A DNA stretch of 64,000 nt. Source: Pisolithus tinctorius. Lineage: Eukaryota; Basidiomycota; Agaricomycetes; Boletales; Pisolithaceae. Positions 24,682 through 34,899 of this stretch are shown one piece after another. The notes under the pieces are model-generated. The model was not told the origin of the DNA. It saw only the letters and a program-made list of their open reading frames with translations, and did no database searches. The translations under genes were made by a program, and so were the position numbers. The stretch is from positions 100,673-164,672 of the forward strand of contig JANFAH010000094.1 in assembly GCA_024663395.1 (NCBI GenBank). The letters are read 5' to 3'. Numbering within the stretch: the stretch's first letter is position 1; the number at the start of each line of letters is the position of its first letter.

Positions 24682-26460
24682 ATGTCTTCGAGGTCAAGAA
24701 TATTGGCTTCCGTACTCCGTAGACCTAGGCAGCTTGGATCATACCAACTGCGGTGGTCATCCCATTGTGCAACACCGCCCCAACCGTCGTTTCCATGTGT
24801 AGACGCGCACGCCGCCCGTGAGACCCGTCTCATCGCGGAATCGGCGTCTCGCTCTCCTGGAGCAGCTTCCCGCCCCTCTGAAGACAGCGGCCCTGAACCC
24901 CCGTATGCCCGGCCGAATCCACTGTCATATAATGTGTACCACCATCCACGTCCGTTCCCGTTGACATATTCGGCGTCTCTTCCATCCTTCGACATCGCCT
25001 ACGAGACATGGGGCACCTTGTCACCAACTCGCGATAATGTCATTCTTCTCCACACAGGCTTATCTGCGTCGTCACACGCGGCCTCTACATCCTTAAATCC
25101 GTCGCCAGGTTGGTGGGAAAAATTCATTGGACCAGGTCGTGCATTAGATACCAGCCAGTTTTTCGTCATCTGTTCTAATGTACTTGGGGGGTGTTATGGC
25201 TCAACCGGTCCATCGTCCATCGACCCAACCACGGGGCAGCGCTATGCAACCCGCTTCCCCATCTTGTCTATATTCGACATGGTAAAGGCACAATTTGCAC
25301 TCTTGGATCACCTCGGTGTGGATCATCTGTACGCTAGTGTCGGCTCTTCTATGGGGGCGATGCAAAGTCTTGCGGCCGGTTGGCTCTTTCCACACCGAGT
25401 TGGCAAGATCGTCAGCATAAGTGGCACAGCCAGGAGCAGTCCAGGAAGTATTGCCATGCGCTACGCTCAGAGGAGTGGTACGCATCTCCCTCTTTTTGTT
25501 GCTCTGGACACAGATTTAGCTGCGTCTAGTACTCATGGCAGATCCGAACTGGAACAACGGGTTCTACTATGATGGCCTGCCTCCCCACACTGGAATGAAG
25601 CTCGCTCGTCGTGAGTCTAGATCCACAGACTTCTCGCAGCTGTATCCTAACCACTCTCAGAGATCGCCACTATCACATACAGATCAGGTCCCGAATGGGA
25701 CTTGCGTTTCGGCCGAAAACTGCATGATACTGGCTTGAAAGACGAGTCTCAAAAGACACCCAAACTCTGTCCCGAGTTCTTGATTGAGACCTACCTCGAC
25801 CACCAGGTATACGCATTTGTTCCATCAGTTATTATTCTTTACTGGATTCTGACCGTTGTCGTTCTCGGTGTTTGTAGGGGGAGCAATTCTGCCTCAAGTA
25901 CGATGCCAACTCCCTCCTGTACGTGTCGAAAGCGATGGACTTGTTTGACCTGACATTACCGGCTATCAAACAACTCGGATTGTCTCCTGCCCAGAAAGCC
26001 GCTTCGCAACCTACACCATCTCCAGAGAAGGCTCAGACCATGGCCCTCTTGAAGTCACATCCACCTCCAGCCAATCCCCCACCTCACTTACCTGACTTGG
26101 CTGAAGGAGTCCGCCCCCTGGCATCAATACCAACCCTTGTGCTTGGCGTGCAGAGCGATATCCTCTTTCCGGTGGAGCAGCAACGCGAAGTTGTGGATGC
26201 CTTGAGGATGGCCGGAAACTGGCGAGTTAGCTATTTCGAGCTCGGAGGAGTATGGGGTCACGACACGTTCCTGTAAGTGTGCCATTTCGCTTGAATTGGT
26301 CGGAACAAAACAAGGCCAGGCACATTGCTTGCCCTAGTGATGATCGGTTTCGCATTTCTTCACGCTCTACATGACCTCGCTGTGCGATACTTATTTGACC
26401 TCTATTTATAGGCTCGACGTCCTTAACGTTGGAGGAGCGGTCAGAGGCTTTTTGAGTTGA
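24682..26460 (+). CDS. MET2: homoserine O-acetyltransferase (MET2)
   Basis: Five exons, 24682-25477, 25530-25610, 25661-25806, 25878-26272 and 26412-26460, give 488 residues. The enzyme transfers acetyl from acetyl-CoA to homoserine in methionine synthesis. It is an alpha/beta hydrolase: the nucleophile elbow is [10 protein letters not shown] (near 25345), the acid is the Asp in [11 protein letters not shown] and the His is in GHDTFL, split from the last exon by an intron. Other family stretches are [36 protein letters not shown] and YSVSKAM-like [12 protein letters not shown]. The start [19 protein letters not shown] is Arg/Ser-rich without acids and could be a mitochondrial presequence. A Pro-rich insert near 26000-26095 lies in the lid region. 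Confidence 0.96.
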
Positions 26461-26905
26461 GTCGGACGAACATCCTTCTAGCTCCTGTATAAATACCACC
26501 TCTTGTACATACAATGGATAATTTAACCGCCCAGACTCTGAACCTCCGCCGCGATCATTGCAACTTGTTACTGTGACCATCACCATGACATTATGTGAAA
26601 GTTGGACCATGACAGTGAACGTACTTGCTTCAAATGTCATACTAACCCCTAGCAAGCCATGCAGAGATCGACACCCCAAACAGTTCGATGGGTTTGGTGC
26701 TCTTCTCATTGGGAAGCAGTCATAAGTCAAGACGGGAGTTCGTGTCCGAAATGCAAAGCAACGAAACTCTCTGAGCTCACGTCCATCTTGGTGTCGGGTT
26801 CTCACTTCGGCTTGGTCCACTTCAACTTCAAGTCGTCATAACATCCAGCAAAAAATCATGCATGGTTTGCGGAGGTTCATCGCCAAAATACACTTCTTTA
26901 CGATA
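26461..26905. other. convergent intergenic region
   Basis: A 445-bp gap between the MET2 stop and the 3' end of the next, minus-strand gene. Open frames exist on both strands but show no domain or splice support. Nothing else is seen. Confidence 0.4.
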
Positions 26906-27516
26906 CTACGCAGAGCGGGGAAACTCGTCTTTGATGGAGAGTGAGGGTAAATAACCTTTTAGAACTTCCTCGAGGTCATGCGAGAATGCAACCACGGCTT
27001 CACCGATCTTCCTGCGATGCTCACCCGGCAACGAGAATACAGGAAGGGCAAAACATTATATACAGTCTTCGTTGTGGAAGCAATGATTGCGTTGAATAAG
27101 CCGTAAACAATCTGATCGCCTTTGATAGTGACAACGTCGTTCTTTGCTAAGACAAGTCACTGTGGAATCCTGACGTGTGTCGAATATAATGGCAAAGATT
27201 TATCCAGAATTGCCGGACGTCAGCGAGACCGTGAAGATGTCGAGAGGACGAAGAGGGGCGAGCACCTGAAGTCCGAGTACTTGACGTGGTTGAGTAACAG
27301 AAGCTGCTCCGAGATACAGGTTTGATCGTCCACGATGTTGGAGTGATAGAGCGTCGTCTCGTTGGATGCGACGGGCGGTCCGCTTTCGGAGTGCTGGCCA
27401 GCAAGCCCCTGCGGGATGACCTTATTTGTCGAGTCATCTCCGAATCGGGAGGCGGTTCGGGCCGGGAGTGAACGCACTTGGAAACGGCTAGTGTTGTTAG
27501 CTATCGACCCAGTCAA
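26906..27516 (-). CDS. unassigned gene with unresolved frame changes (possibly decayed)
   Basis: Coding-like sequence is visible on the minus strand in three blocks. The first (about 27480-27255) reads ARTASRFGDD...TLYHSNIVDDQTCISEQLLLLNHVKYSD. The second (27258-27195), in a shifted frame, reads VLAPLRPLDIFTVSLTSGNSG. The third, after an AG at about 27150, reads KNDVVTIKGDQIVYGLFNAI, and in another frame ends with GEAVVAFSHDLEEVLKGYLP and a stop at 26906. Third codon positions are GC-rich in the first two blocks. I cannot join them all with good splice sites; a 68-nt intron could link the first two. No ATG is clearly the start. The family is not recognised. It diverges from VPS60. Confidence 0.35.
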
Positions 27517-27521
27517 CCACG

Positions 27522-28416
27522 ATGAACAGGATATTTGGCTCTTCTGCTGGGAAGAAGCCGAAGCCGACGCTCCAAGACGCCATCAGTTCTGTAAGCCAGA
27601 ACCAATGTCATTTTCGAGGACCAGGTTCATTGTCCTACAGACGGACACACGCATAGCTTCCATTGAGGTCAAGATCAAGAAACTCGATGGCGAGCTCATG
27701 CGCTACAAGGAACAGATGAGCAAGATGAGAAATGGCCCCGGGAAGGTATCCATGACTCAAGGCTTATTTGAGGTTGACATACACTCACGCGCACCGTAGA
27801 ATGCCATCCAGCAACGTGCACTGCGTGTATTACAGCAGAAGAAGATGTATGAGTCGCAGATGAATCAGCTTGCTCAGCAGACCTTCAACATGGAATCTGC
27901 GGCATTGGCTACAGAGAACCTTCGGAACACGATGGCGACAGTCGATGCTATGAAGACTGCCAATAAGGAGCTACGAAAACAATATGGGAAGGTTGATATA
28001 AATAAGATAGAAGTAATATCTCCTTCCTTCGTTTCTTCTTCGTACGCTAATGCAAGGCAGGACATGCACTACGAGCTGGAAGACCTAGTAGAGCAGGCTA
28101 ACGAAATACAGGAGTCGCTAGCACGCTCTTATGCCGTACCTGATGTGATTGACGAGGCTGATCTTGAAGCAGGTAAGTATTTCAGTGGAGACGCAGAAAC
28201 CATCGTCACCTCGATTGGCACAGAATTGGACGCCCTCCAACTTGAGGATGATGAGGAAGACGGATCATATTTAACTGATCTCAATAAAGTCCCTGACTTC
28301 GTAGACGAAGCGCCAACGGAACAAACAGAGGTAATTGTACTTGCCATGTACCCACGACGCTAAACTGACGTATGTGGCAGCCTGTAGCTAAGGAAGCTGT
28401 GAAGACAACAGAGTAG
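27522..28416 (+). CDS. VPS60: ESCRT-III accessory protein VPS60/CHMP5
   Basis: Six exons, 27522-27590, 27641-27745, 27800-28012, 28061-28172, 28224-28330 and 28381-28416, give 213 residues. It is a Snf7-family protein: MNRIFGSSAGKKPKPTLQDAI at the start, a basic first helix (DTRIASIEVKIKKLDGEL), the second coiled coil (QQKKMYESQMNQLAQQ) and KANKELRK-like ANKELRKQYGKVDINKIE, then DLVEQANEIQESLARSY, the segment that binds Vta1/LIP5. It helps Vps4 recycle ESCRT-III at endosomes. Intron 28173-28223 is 51 nt with no stop in frame, so its retention would add 17 residues without breaking the frame. Confidence 0.95.
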
Positions 28417-28493
28417 CTACCATTGCATCACAACCCCATTTCTGTATCTCGATATCTAGCACGCCAAGTACGTAACTGATGTAACACAAGCAC

Positions 28494-30560
28494 TTATCCG
28501 TATCGCCTTTTGTTCCCTACTTCACTAAACCAGTCATCTTGCACCTGGGATTCTTCGGCAGTCGCCGTATTCACTATAACGGATTTACTCTGCGAATCTA
28601 AATGTCGTATATTGAGAGTGGGTGCAGAACCAAACGAGTTTCACCTACACGCTTCCAGAGCTTCGATGCCATTCTCCCTGCCAATGCCACTTTCTTTCAT
28701 ACCGCCCCTGGGTCGGTTAGGATCAGATTCATTTGCGCGGCCTCTGATTGTCATGTACACACCAAGGGGAACTAGGATCATTGCGATGATGTGTATTGAT
28801 CCATACAAGGCCTGCCTGAATAGAGTCTGCGACACGGTGCGCTTGTGATAAATTGCTAGTCCAGACACCAGCCCCAAGTCCATACTTGGACATGTTCGCA
28901 AGCGCCACGCCCTCAGCCTCGCCCTACGGCAGCGTAAAGGACTGTCACAAGGATAAAAGACAATGACCGACCGCGAACTTCTTAACCACAACTACGGGTC
29001 CGAAAATTTCTTCTTCCCATATTTCATCTTGGACATCCACGTCTTCGATCACAGTGGGGTGGTAAAAGCATCCGCGAGACAAGTCAAAATCATCGAGGGG
29101 TGATATACCAGACATCCGATACCCCCCAATGAGAACTTTTCCGCTGTTACGACTACTCACCATCCGATGTATACGTTCAAGATGATGTTCTGATATTACA
29201 GTACCCATCGAAGACATGGGGTTCGATGCTGAACGACACCTTTAACTGAAATAGGAAGAAGTTACAAGTGGACGCACGGTTTCCAATCCTCCGAGCGATA
29301 CTTCCGACCTTTTCTAGGAATACTTTCATGAAATTGTGGTAAATTTTGTCCTGGATGATTATGCGTGTGCCAGAAACACATGTTTGACCAGAAGCAATAA
29401 AGGATGCGAACGCAACACCGTTAACTGCGGAAAGAAGATCCGCATCATTGAAGACAATGACTGGAGCCTGGGTACCTCGGCTCAGTCGCAGCGCCACCTG
29501 GTAGGGAGATAGTGGTCACTTTACCACCCAGCTCGGCTGTGAAAGCAGCCAAGTTTGACCCAACTATAGCCCCGATTGAGCGGCCAGTCTGTGTCCCGGC
29601 CTGAACGGATTCTTGATTCGACGACGAAAGAGTCGAGAACGTAAAACCTACTGTAATATCCACTTTTCGGACAAGCGGGTGAGATGCAAGCTGTGCTCCG
29701 GTGGACGGCCCACGTCCAGGTAGAACGGTGAATACCCCATCAGGTACTACGCGTCCAGATCAACGTCGAAACGCCATCCAAGAACTGCACTTACATCCAG
29801 CAGCGCTTGCGAGTTCGGAAAATTCCAGCAATGACAGTGGGGCAAGCTGGAAGACATTACATGCGATACGTGAGAAGATGAAAATGCTGTTCACCTCGGA
29901 GGGTTTTACAAGCACGCTGTTACCCGCCGCCAGCGCAGGTGCAAGTTTCTTCACAACGATGAGTAAAGGGTGGTTGAAGGGCTTTATTCATCCCACAAAA
30001 CATGAGCAAAATGGTAGTGACACACCCGAATGACTTGCCGTTATTTGAGCGACAACGCCGAGGGGCACCCGGTTCACGTAATTCAGCAACTTCCCTTGAG
30101 TGGGTGCTATGAATCCCTGATGGGTTCGCAATAGAGCTGCGAAATAGCGGCTGTATATGGTTGCAATTAAGTCTCAATCCTGGCACCCCTTGAAGGACAA
30201 CCACCGACAGCCATTCGGGTAGACGACCTATCTGAGCGTTCATTTCGCGAATGGCTCTTCCTGTCTGTAAGGTTTCGATTCGAGCCATGTCAGAGACGCG
30301 CTCCTCTAACAACTGGGCCAGCTTTGACAGGACATTCGACCGCGAAAGGGGGGAAGCCTTAGACCAAACACCTGATTCATAAACCCTATGTGCAGATTTA
30401 ACTGCTTCCTCGACTGCTTCGGATGTTGGAGGCTCTATTCTAGCCGTTCCGTCGTCAGACGTGAGACAACGTAAACTGAAAGGCGTACGGACGAAGAAAT
30501 TATATCACCGGTGGCAGGGTTACGAACAAGGAGGCTAGCTCGGCTGTTGTCACGGGAAGA
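28494..30560 (-). CDS. NAD(P)-dependent aldehyde dehydrogenase (betaine/aminoaldehyde type)
   Basis: A multi-exon ALDH reading right to left. The start is unresolved: [11 protein letters not shown] (near 30510) is clear but no in-frame ATG precedes it, so a short first exon probably lies near 30.55-30.6 kb. Landmarks are [17 protein letters not shown] [16 protein letters not shown] (30260), [20 protein letters not shown] (29950), the TAELGGK motif with the catalytic Glu (29530), [11 protein letters not shown], the catalytic Cys in [10 protein letters not shown] (29370), EEEIFGPVV (29010), and [19 protein letters not shown] followed by [10 protein letters not shown]. The [12 protein letters not shown] signature is typical of a fungal betaine/aminoaldehyde-type subgroup. 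The last intron (about 28565-28640) joins EALEAY to SQSKSVIVN and the stop is at 28494. The substrate is not predictable. Confidence 0.88.
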
Positions 30561-30939
30561 TCGCACTACATATCATAGCACCTACGGTTCTAGTAAGGGT
30601 TCGCTCGATTGGGCTGCGGCGGTCTTGTACTGAGCGACGTGAAACCAAGACCTGGCAGCTGGACGAGTTTTTGGCCTGATCATAGTGGGACGCGTGTAAC
30701 AAACAAAGCACAACAAAAAATGTCACAGACGCGATACAAGATTACATCACGTGATTTTGCTCATCGGGACCCTTTTGCGGTACATCCGTTGGTGTTGGTG
30801 GGCCAGGCAGACCCGTCCAACTGTCCTCACCCACCCTCACATACCGCCCAAGGCTACCACAGCAACCCTCCGCATTTCCCTTTGAATTCGAAGTCGCCGC
30901 ATTCTTTCCTCCTTGCTACTCTCATTCACTCTTCACGCA
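30561..30939. promoter_or_regulatory. divergent ALDH/RCC1 promoter region with TCACGTGA
   Basis: About 380 bp between divergent starts. A perfect TCACGTGA lies at 30747-30754, about 190 bp before the RCC1 ATG. The right half is C-rich, as expected near a fungal transcription start. The missing first exon of the ALDH gene may fall at its left edge. Confidence 0.4.
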
Positions 30940-32727
30940 ATGTCAAACCCGCCATTGCGAAGGTCAACTCGTGCAGGTTCTGCCAAACCCGAAGGAGCGC
31001 CGGTGGCAAGGGCCGCGCCTCTGCCAGCAGTAAACGGCAAACATGCTGCAGCGAAGCCGACGAAACCATCGAGGAGAACCGCCTCTCAGCCTACTAAGCG
31101 GCCTGGGTCGCCTACATCCTCACCCCCAAAGAAACGCGCACGGTCGGCAGCACCTCAGTCAGATACAGAGGATACGAAAAAGTCATCCCTAAGGAAGACC
31201 TCTTCCGGAAGGAGATTAGCCAGAAAGCCAACTGCAAATGGTCTTCCCGCTGTCGCGGAAGAACCTCAACTTAAACCGTATTTTAATCCTATACTGTCAC
31301 CCCCGGCGCCCAAACAGCCAGCAGCCCAACTTTTTGTCTGGGGAGCGGGTAATTTCGGCCAGTTTGGCATGGGCCCGGACTTCCTCGGAGAGTTTTCATC
31401 CCCGAGGAGAAATACATGGGTAGATCAAAAAATCAGTGAAGGCGCGTTTGGCTTTGAAGGAGCTGGCCTGGAGGCCATTGCAGCGGGAGGCTTGCATACC
31501 CTTTTCATCGATCAGAAGGGAGCGGTACGTTATTCTCTAGTATTTGGCACAGCGATTGTTGACAGTTGCCACCACGGGCCGTTAGGTCTGGTCTTGCGGC
31601 GTCAACGACGATGCTGCCCTCGGTCGTATCACGAAAGACGTCTCCGATCCCCAAAATCCTGGTTCATTCATGGACGTGGACACATTAACAGCTATTCCTC
31701 ATCCCATACAGAGTTTGTTAGATGAGAATTTCCGCGCTGTCCAAGTAACTGCCGGAGACAGTATATCTGCAGCCGTCAGCGCTGATGGTGAGCTGCGAGT
31801 ATGGGGTTCTTTCAGGGTAAGTGTACCCGCCGTCTCAAAGACGACTCCACTAATTGCCCGACGTAGGCTGCGGAAGGATCGCTCGGGTTCTCCTCGGCAG
31901 CTCGACACGAATTCTTCCCCAGAAAAATACTGGAGCTCAGTCATAAACCAGGAGACACCGAGAAGGTTGTCTCGGTCGCTGCCGGTAACAACCATCTGGT
32001 GGTTCTAACAACCCATGGCAATGTCTTCACCTGGGGGACCGGTGAGCATGGACAGCTTGGTCGGAAAATTATCGACCGCCGTAAAATCCATGGTACGGTC
32101 CCAGAAAAAATTACCTTGGGCAACCGGTCAAATCGGGCCGTTGTCATAGGAGCGGGCAACTATTGCTCCTATGCTGTAGATGAAATTGGGGATGTCTGGG
32201 GGTGGGGGCTCAATACAATGGGTCAAACTGGTACAGGTGTCTCGGAGCTCCGATCGACGTCGGATGAAATACACACCCCGCGGAAAGTTCACTCGCTTTG
32301 CAAAAGCACCTTGGGTGAAGAGGTCGTCCAGATAGCGGGCGGAGAACACCACACACTGTTTCTGACATCTTCTGGGCGCGTCTTCGCCTGTGGAAGGTGC
32401 GATGGTGGCCAGCTTGGTCTGGCGGAAGGCAATCCAACGTATAACTCACGACCTAACCCTGATTTCGTCGCCGAACCTCTGGAAATCGTCTTCGATGATT
32501 CCAGTGACCCTATCACTTCCATTGCCTCAGGTACCCATAACAACATGGCCATTACCCGTGCTGGCGTTCTGTACGCTTGGGGTCAAGAATCACAAGGAGA
32601 GCTGGGCGTTAAGGAAGTAGAGGCGAAGACACCGACAGTAGTTGTGCGCAGGGAAGGGTCATTTGAGGCCGTCGCTGTTGCATGTGGTGGTCAACACTCC
32701 CTTGGCTTATTCAGAAAGAAGGCATGA
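30940..32727 (+). CDS. RCC1: RCC1-family Ran guanine-nucleotide exchange factor
   Basis: Three exons, 30940-31524, 31586-31816 and 31867-32727, give 558 residues. The N-terminal 125 residues are basic and disordered (RRSTRAGSAK, KRPGSPTSSPPKKRAR), suited to a nuclear localisation signal and chromatin binding. The rest is the seven-blade propeller with repeats such as LFVWGAGNFGQFGMG, VWSCGVNDDAALGR, VFTWGTGEHGQLGR, VWGWGLNTMGQTG, VFACGRCDGGQLGL and LYAWGQESQGELG. It loads Ran with GTP on chromatin, which drives nuclear transport and spindle assembly (yeast Srm1, fission yeast Pim1). The ATG at 30940 is the first that gives the basic tail. Confidence 0.96.
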
Positions 32728-33125
32728 TAGCACATTCTCATCACTGAACGCTAATCTTGCCTTGTTATTCACTATGTCGCGTATACCGGCGTCCTGCCAA
32801 CCATAGATAGCTGAGCGCTGGTTCCAAAAGCTTTTCATATGTACATACTATCGTAGGTACTTCACGCATAGTCTACTCTCGGACTTTCGGTTGCGAGAGA
32901 AAAGAAAACCTATCCATGATTTACCTGGAACTCAGTAATCACTGAGTCAAGGAAATGTTGATCCCCACAAACTCTATCAATTGTGTGCGTTCAAATTGGG
33001 ACGGGTAGGACTTGCATATGAAGAGAAGTATGCTAAGCATGAAAGGCTTTACGCAAGTATTGTAGAACAAAAATACCAATATTTAGATGGATCATGGAAC
33101 GACGGTAGGCTATCAGGGAGTGCCA
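32728..33125. other. convergent intergenic region
   Basis: A 398-bp gap between the 3' ends of RCC1 and the oxygenase gene. Nothing with coding or repeat structure is seen. Confidence 0.4.
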
Positions 33126-34470
33126 TTAGTCGTAGGTCTCGGCCAGGCGCCTCACAATATACTGCTCGGTGGTGACCGGAGGATACTTGCTTGGGTTGCT
33201 GGTGCTGACACAAGCTGGCAGGGATTCTATGATAGCATCGAAATTTGGATTGCAAAAGAAAGCAATCGACTGCCTGGCTGGCGTCATTCCTCCCGCGGCC
33301 CCTGTGTTGCTCATCTTCGAAGTAAAGGGAGCCACTACCCGATGTAAAGTGGACCGGAGGGTATTATTACTCCAGCGAGCAAGCAAATCCCCTGCATTAA
33401 CGACCACTGTACCTGGCTTGAAGAATGTTAGTACAGGCTACTTAGTAGCAGAGCAAACTTACAATAGGTGGCGCCGGCTGGAAATCTTGCGTGCGGGGAT
33501 TCTGGACTTCTAAGCCCCCGACCTAGTATGACGATGGTAAGAGGTCATTTCTAGCCAAGTGAAGAGGCGTACAGAATCTTGGAAAAGCAGTGTCAATGTC
33601 CCGTAGTCTGGGGTTACAGGTGAACGAAAAACTAAGAATGACAAAGATCCGTGTGGCGCACCAGAGTGTGCACCAGCTCTTGCCTGTCCTTCTCGAGTGA
33701 GAAGCCTGGCGGGCATAGGGGGATATGACAGCAGTCTCAAATTATGGGATTGTTGGTTGATCTTATCCTCAAAGAAATCTTCCGGAAGGTCCAATCCTAG
33801 TGCAACGGATCTCATGACAACTGTATGTAGCTCATGACATGTCTTTGGTATAAAGATGAGCTCGACCAGTATATGACGTCCAAGCAACTAGTCACCACTC
33901 ACCCGGAAGAACTGAAGCATGGTGTCCTTGAAGCCAGGTACATCAATCTCTTTGGGCCACTTGTTCTTCCAGACAGGATCCCAGTCGCGACCAATTTCCA
34001 TGGTCTCTTTCATGTCCGGTGATTTCTTGCGCAGAGCTGCTATCTCTTCCGCATCAGAAGACTGCGTGACGCGCTCCCTACCAACCTTGACATAACCACG
34101 ATTTGCTCGGGGATCGTCCCAGGCTACTTGGTCCTTTGTAACATGTCAGTGCTTCTATCCATTCGACTGAGTGCTTGGGAAAGCCTTACCTTGATATGCT
34201 GTGGAAGCTTGAAAAACTCTGCACTCTGTTCGAGAATGTTAAACTCGTGAAAAAGTAACTGGCAGGCCGGTGGTTAACCTTCTTGTATACGCTCTCAATC
34301 ACATCCGGTTGTATGCCATGGCCTGTCAGGTAGATGAATCCGACTTCCTTGAAACCGTCGACTATATCATCCGCGACTTGACGCTTCTCGGATTGTGAGG
34401 ACGCAGTTCGGAATGCAGAGAAATCTATGAGTGGTATACGGAAAGGCGCGTCTGCATGCACATCCTGCAT
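33126..34470 (-). CDS. 2-oxoglutarate/Fe(II)-dependent oxygenase (isopenicillin-N-synthase-like fold)
   Basis: A multi-exon gene from the ATG at 34470 (MQDVHADAPFRIPLIDFSAF) to the stop at 33126. The N-terminal DIOX_N-type region has GFKEVGFIYLTGHG and, after an intron, a SAEFFKLP-like helix and RGYVKVGRERV. The catalytic core shows HSDYGTLTLLFQD (the HxD pair, with an intron near 33585-33650 inside this segment), GDLLARWSNNTLRSTLHRV (distal His) and RQSIAFF (the RxS motif that holds 2-oxoglutarate). All metal and cosubstrate ligands are present, so it should be active. Its substrate cannot be told from sequence; close neighbours are not biosynthetic, so there is no cluster context. Confidence 0.88.
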
Positions 34471-34899
34471 GCAAGAGGTAGTAAGTTGCCGAACTTACTC
34501 AGTCAACCCGACCAGTGCAAAACGAATCTGACCTCGACAAGTGTACTGTGCTTCCATCTCATAGACCCTCGCAATCGCAATCCTCTGAGGACTACAGATG
34601 GAAGACAGCAGGGGGTTAAAACTTTTGTTCTGAACATGTTAAAACGACTTGCTTTCAACAAGCGAACCTTGGTAGTAACAAATCCGTAAGTAGTAATATG
34701 TACTTAGTTCTGACTTGAGTCTGGGCGCTTGCTTGGGTGTTTTAGAGATGAGATAGCAATGTAGCCACGTCTCCGCTGATAGTACGTAGCTACACACATG
34801 ACTGTTCGTCCCTTCGCAAATGTGGACGTGTATCTATCAAAATGTCTCCCAAACGATATCTGGCATTACCTTCCTCATTACTAAGGCTACTGGTTAGCG
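34471..34899. other. intergenic region
   Basis: About 430 bp between the start of the oxygenase gene and the stop of the next gene, both on the minus strand. It is probably the oxygenase promoter; no gene or repeat is seen. Confidence 0.4.

Noticed and set aside
26227..26841. Long open frames on both strands after MET2
   Set aside because: One overlaps the MET2 exon antisense and neither has a domain, introns or a plausible codon pattern.
20195..28416. A functional cluster of ESCRT-III genes (DID2 and VPS60 within 8 kb)
   Set aside because: They are separated by MET2 and unrelated genes with their own promoters; proximity is most simply chance in a gene-dense genome.
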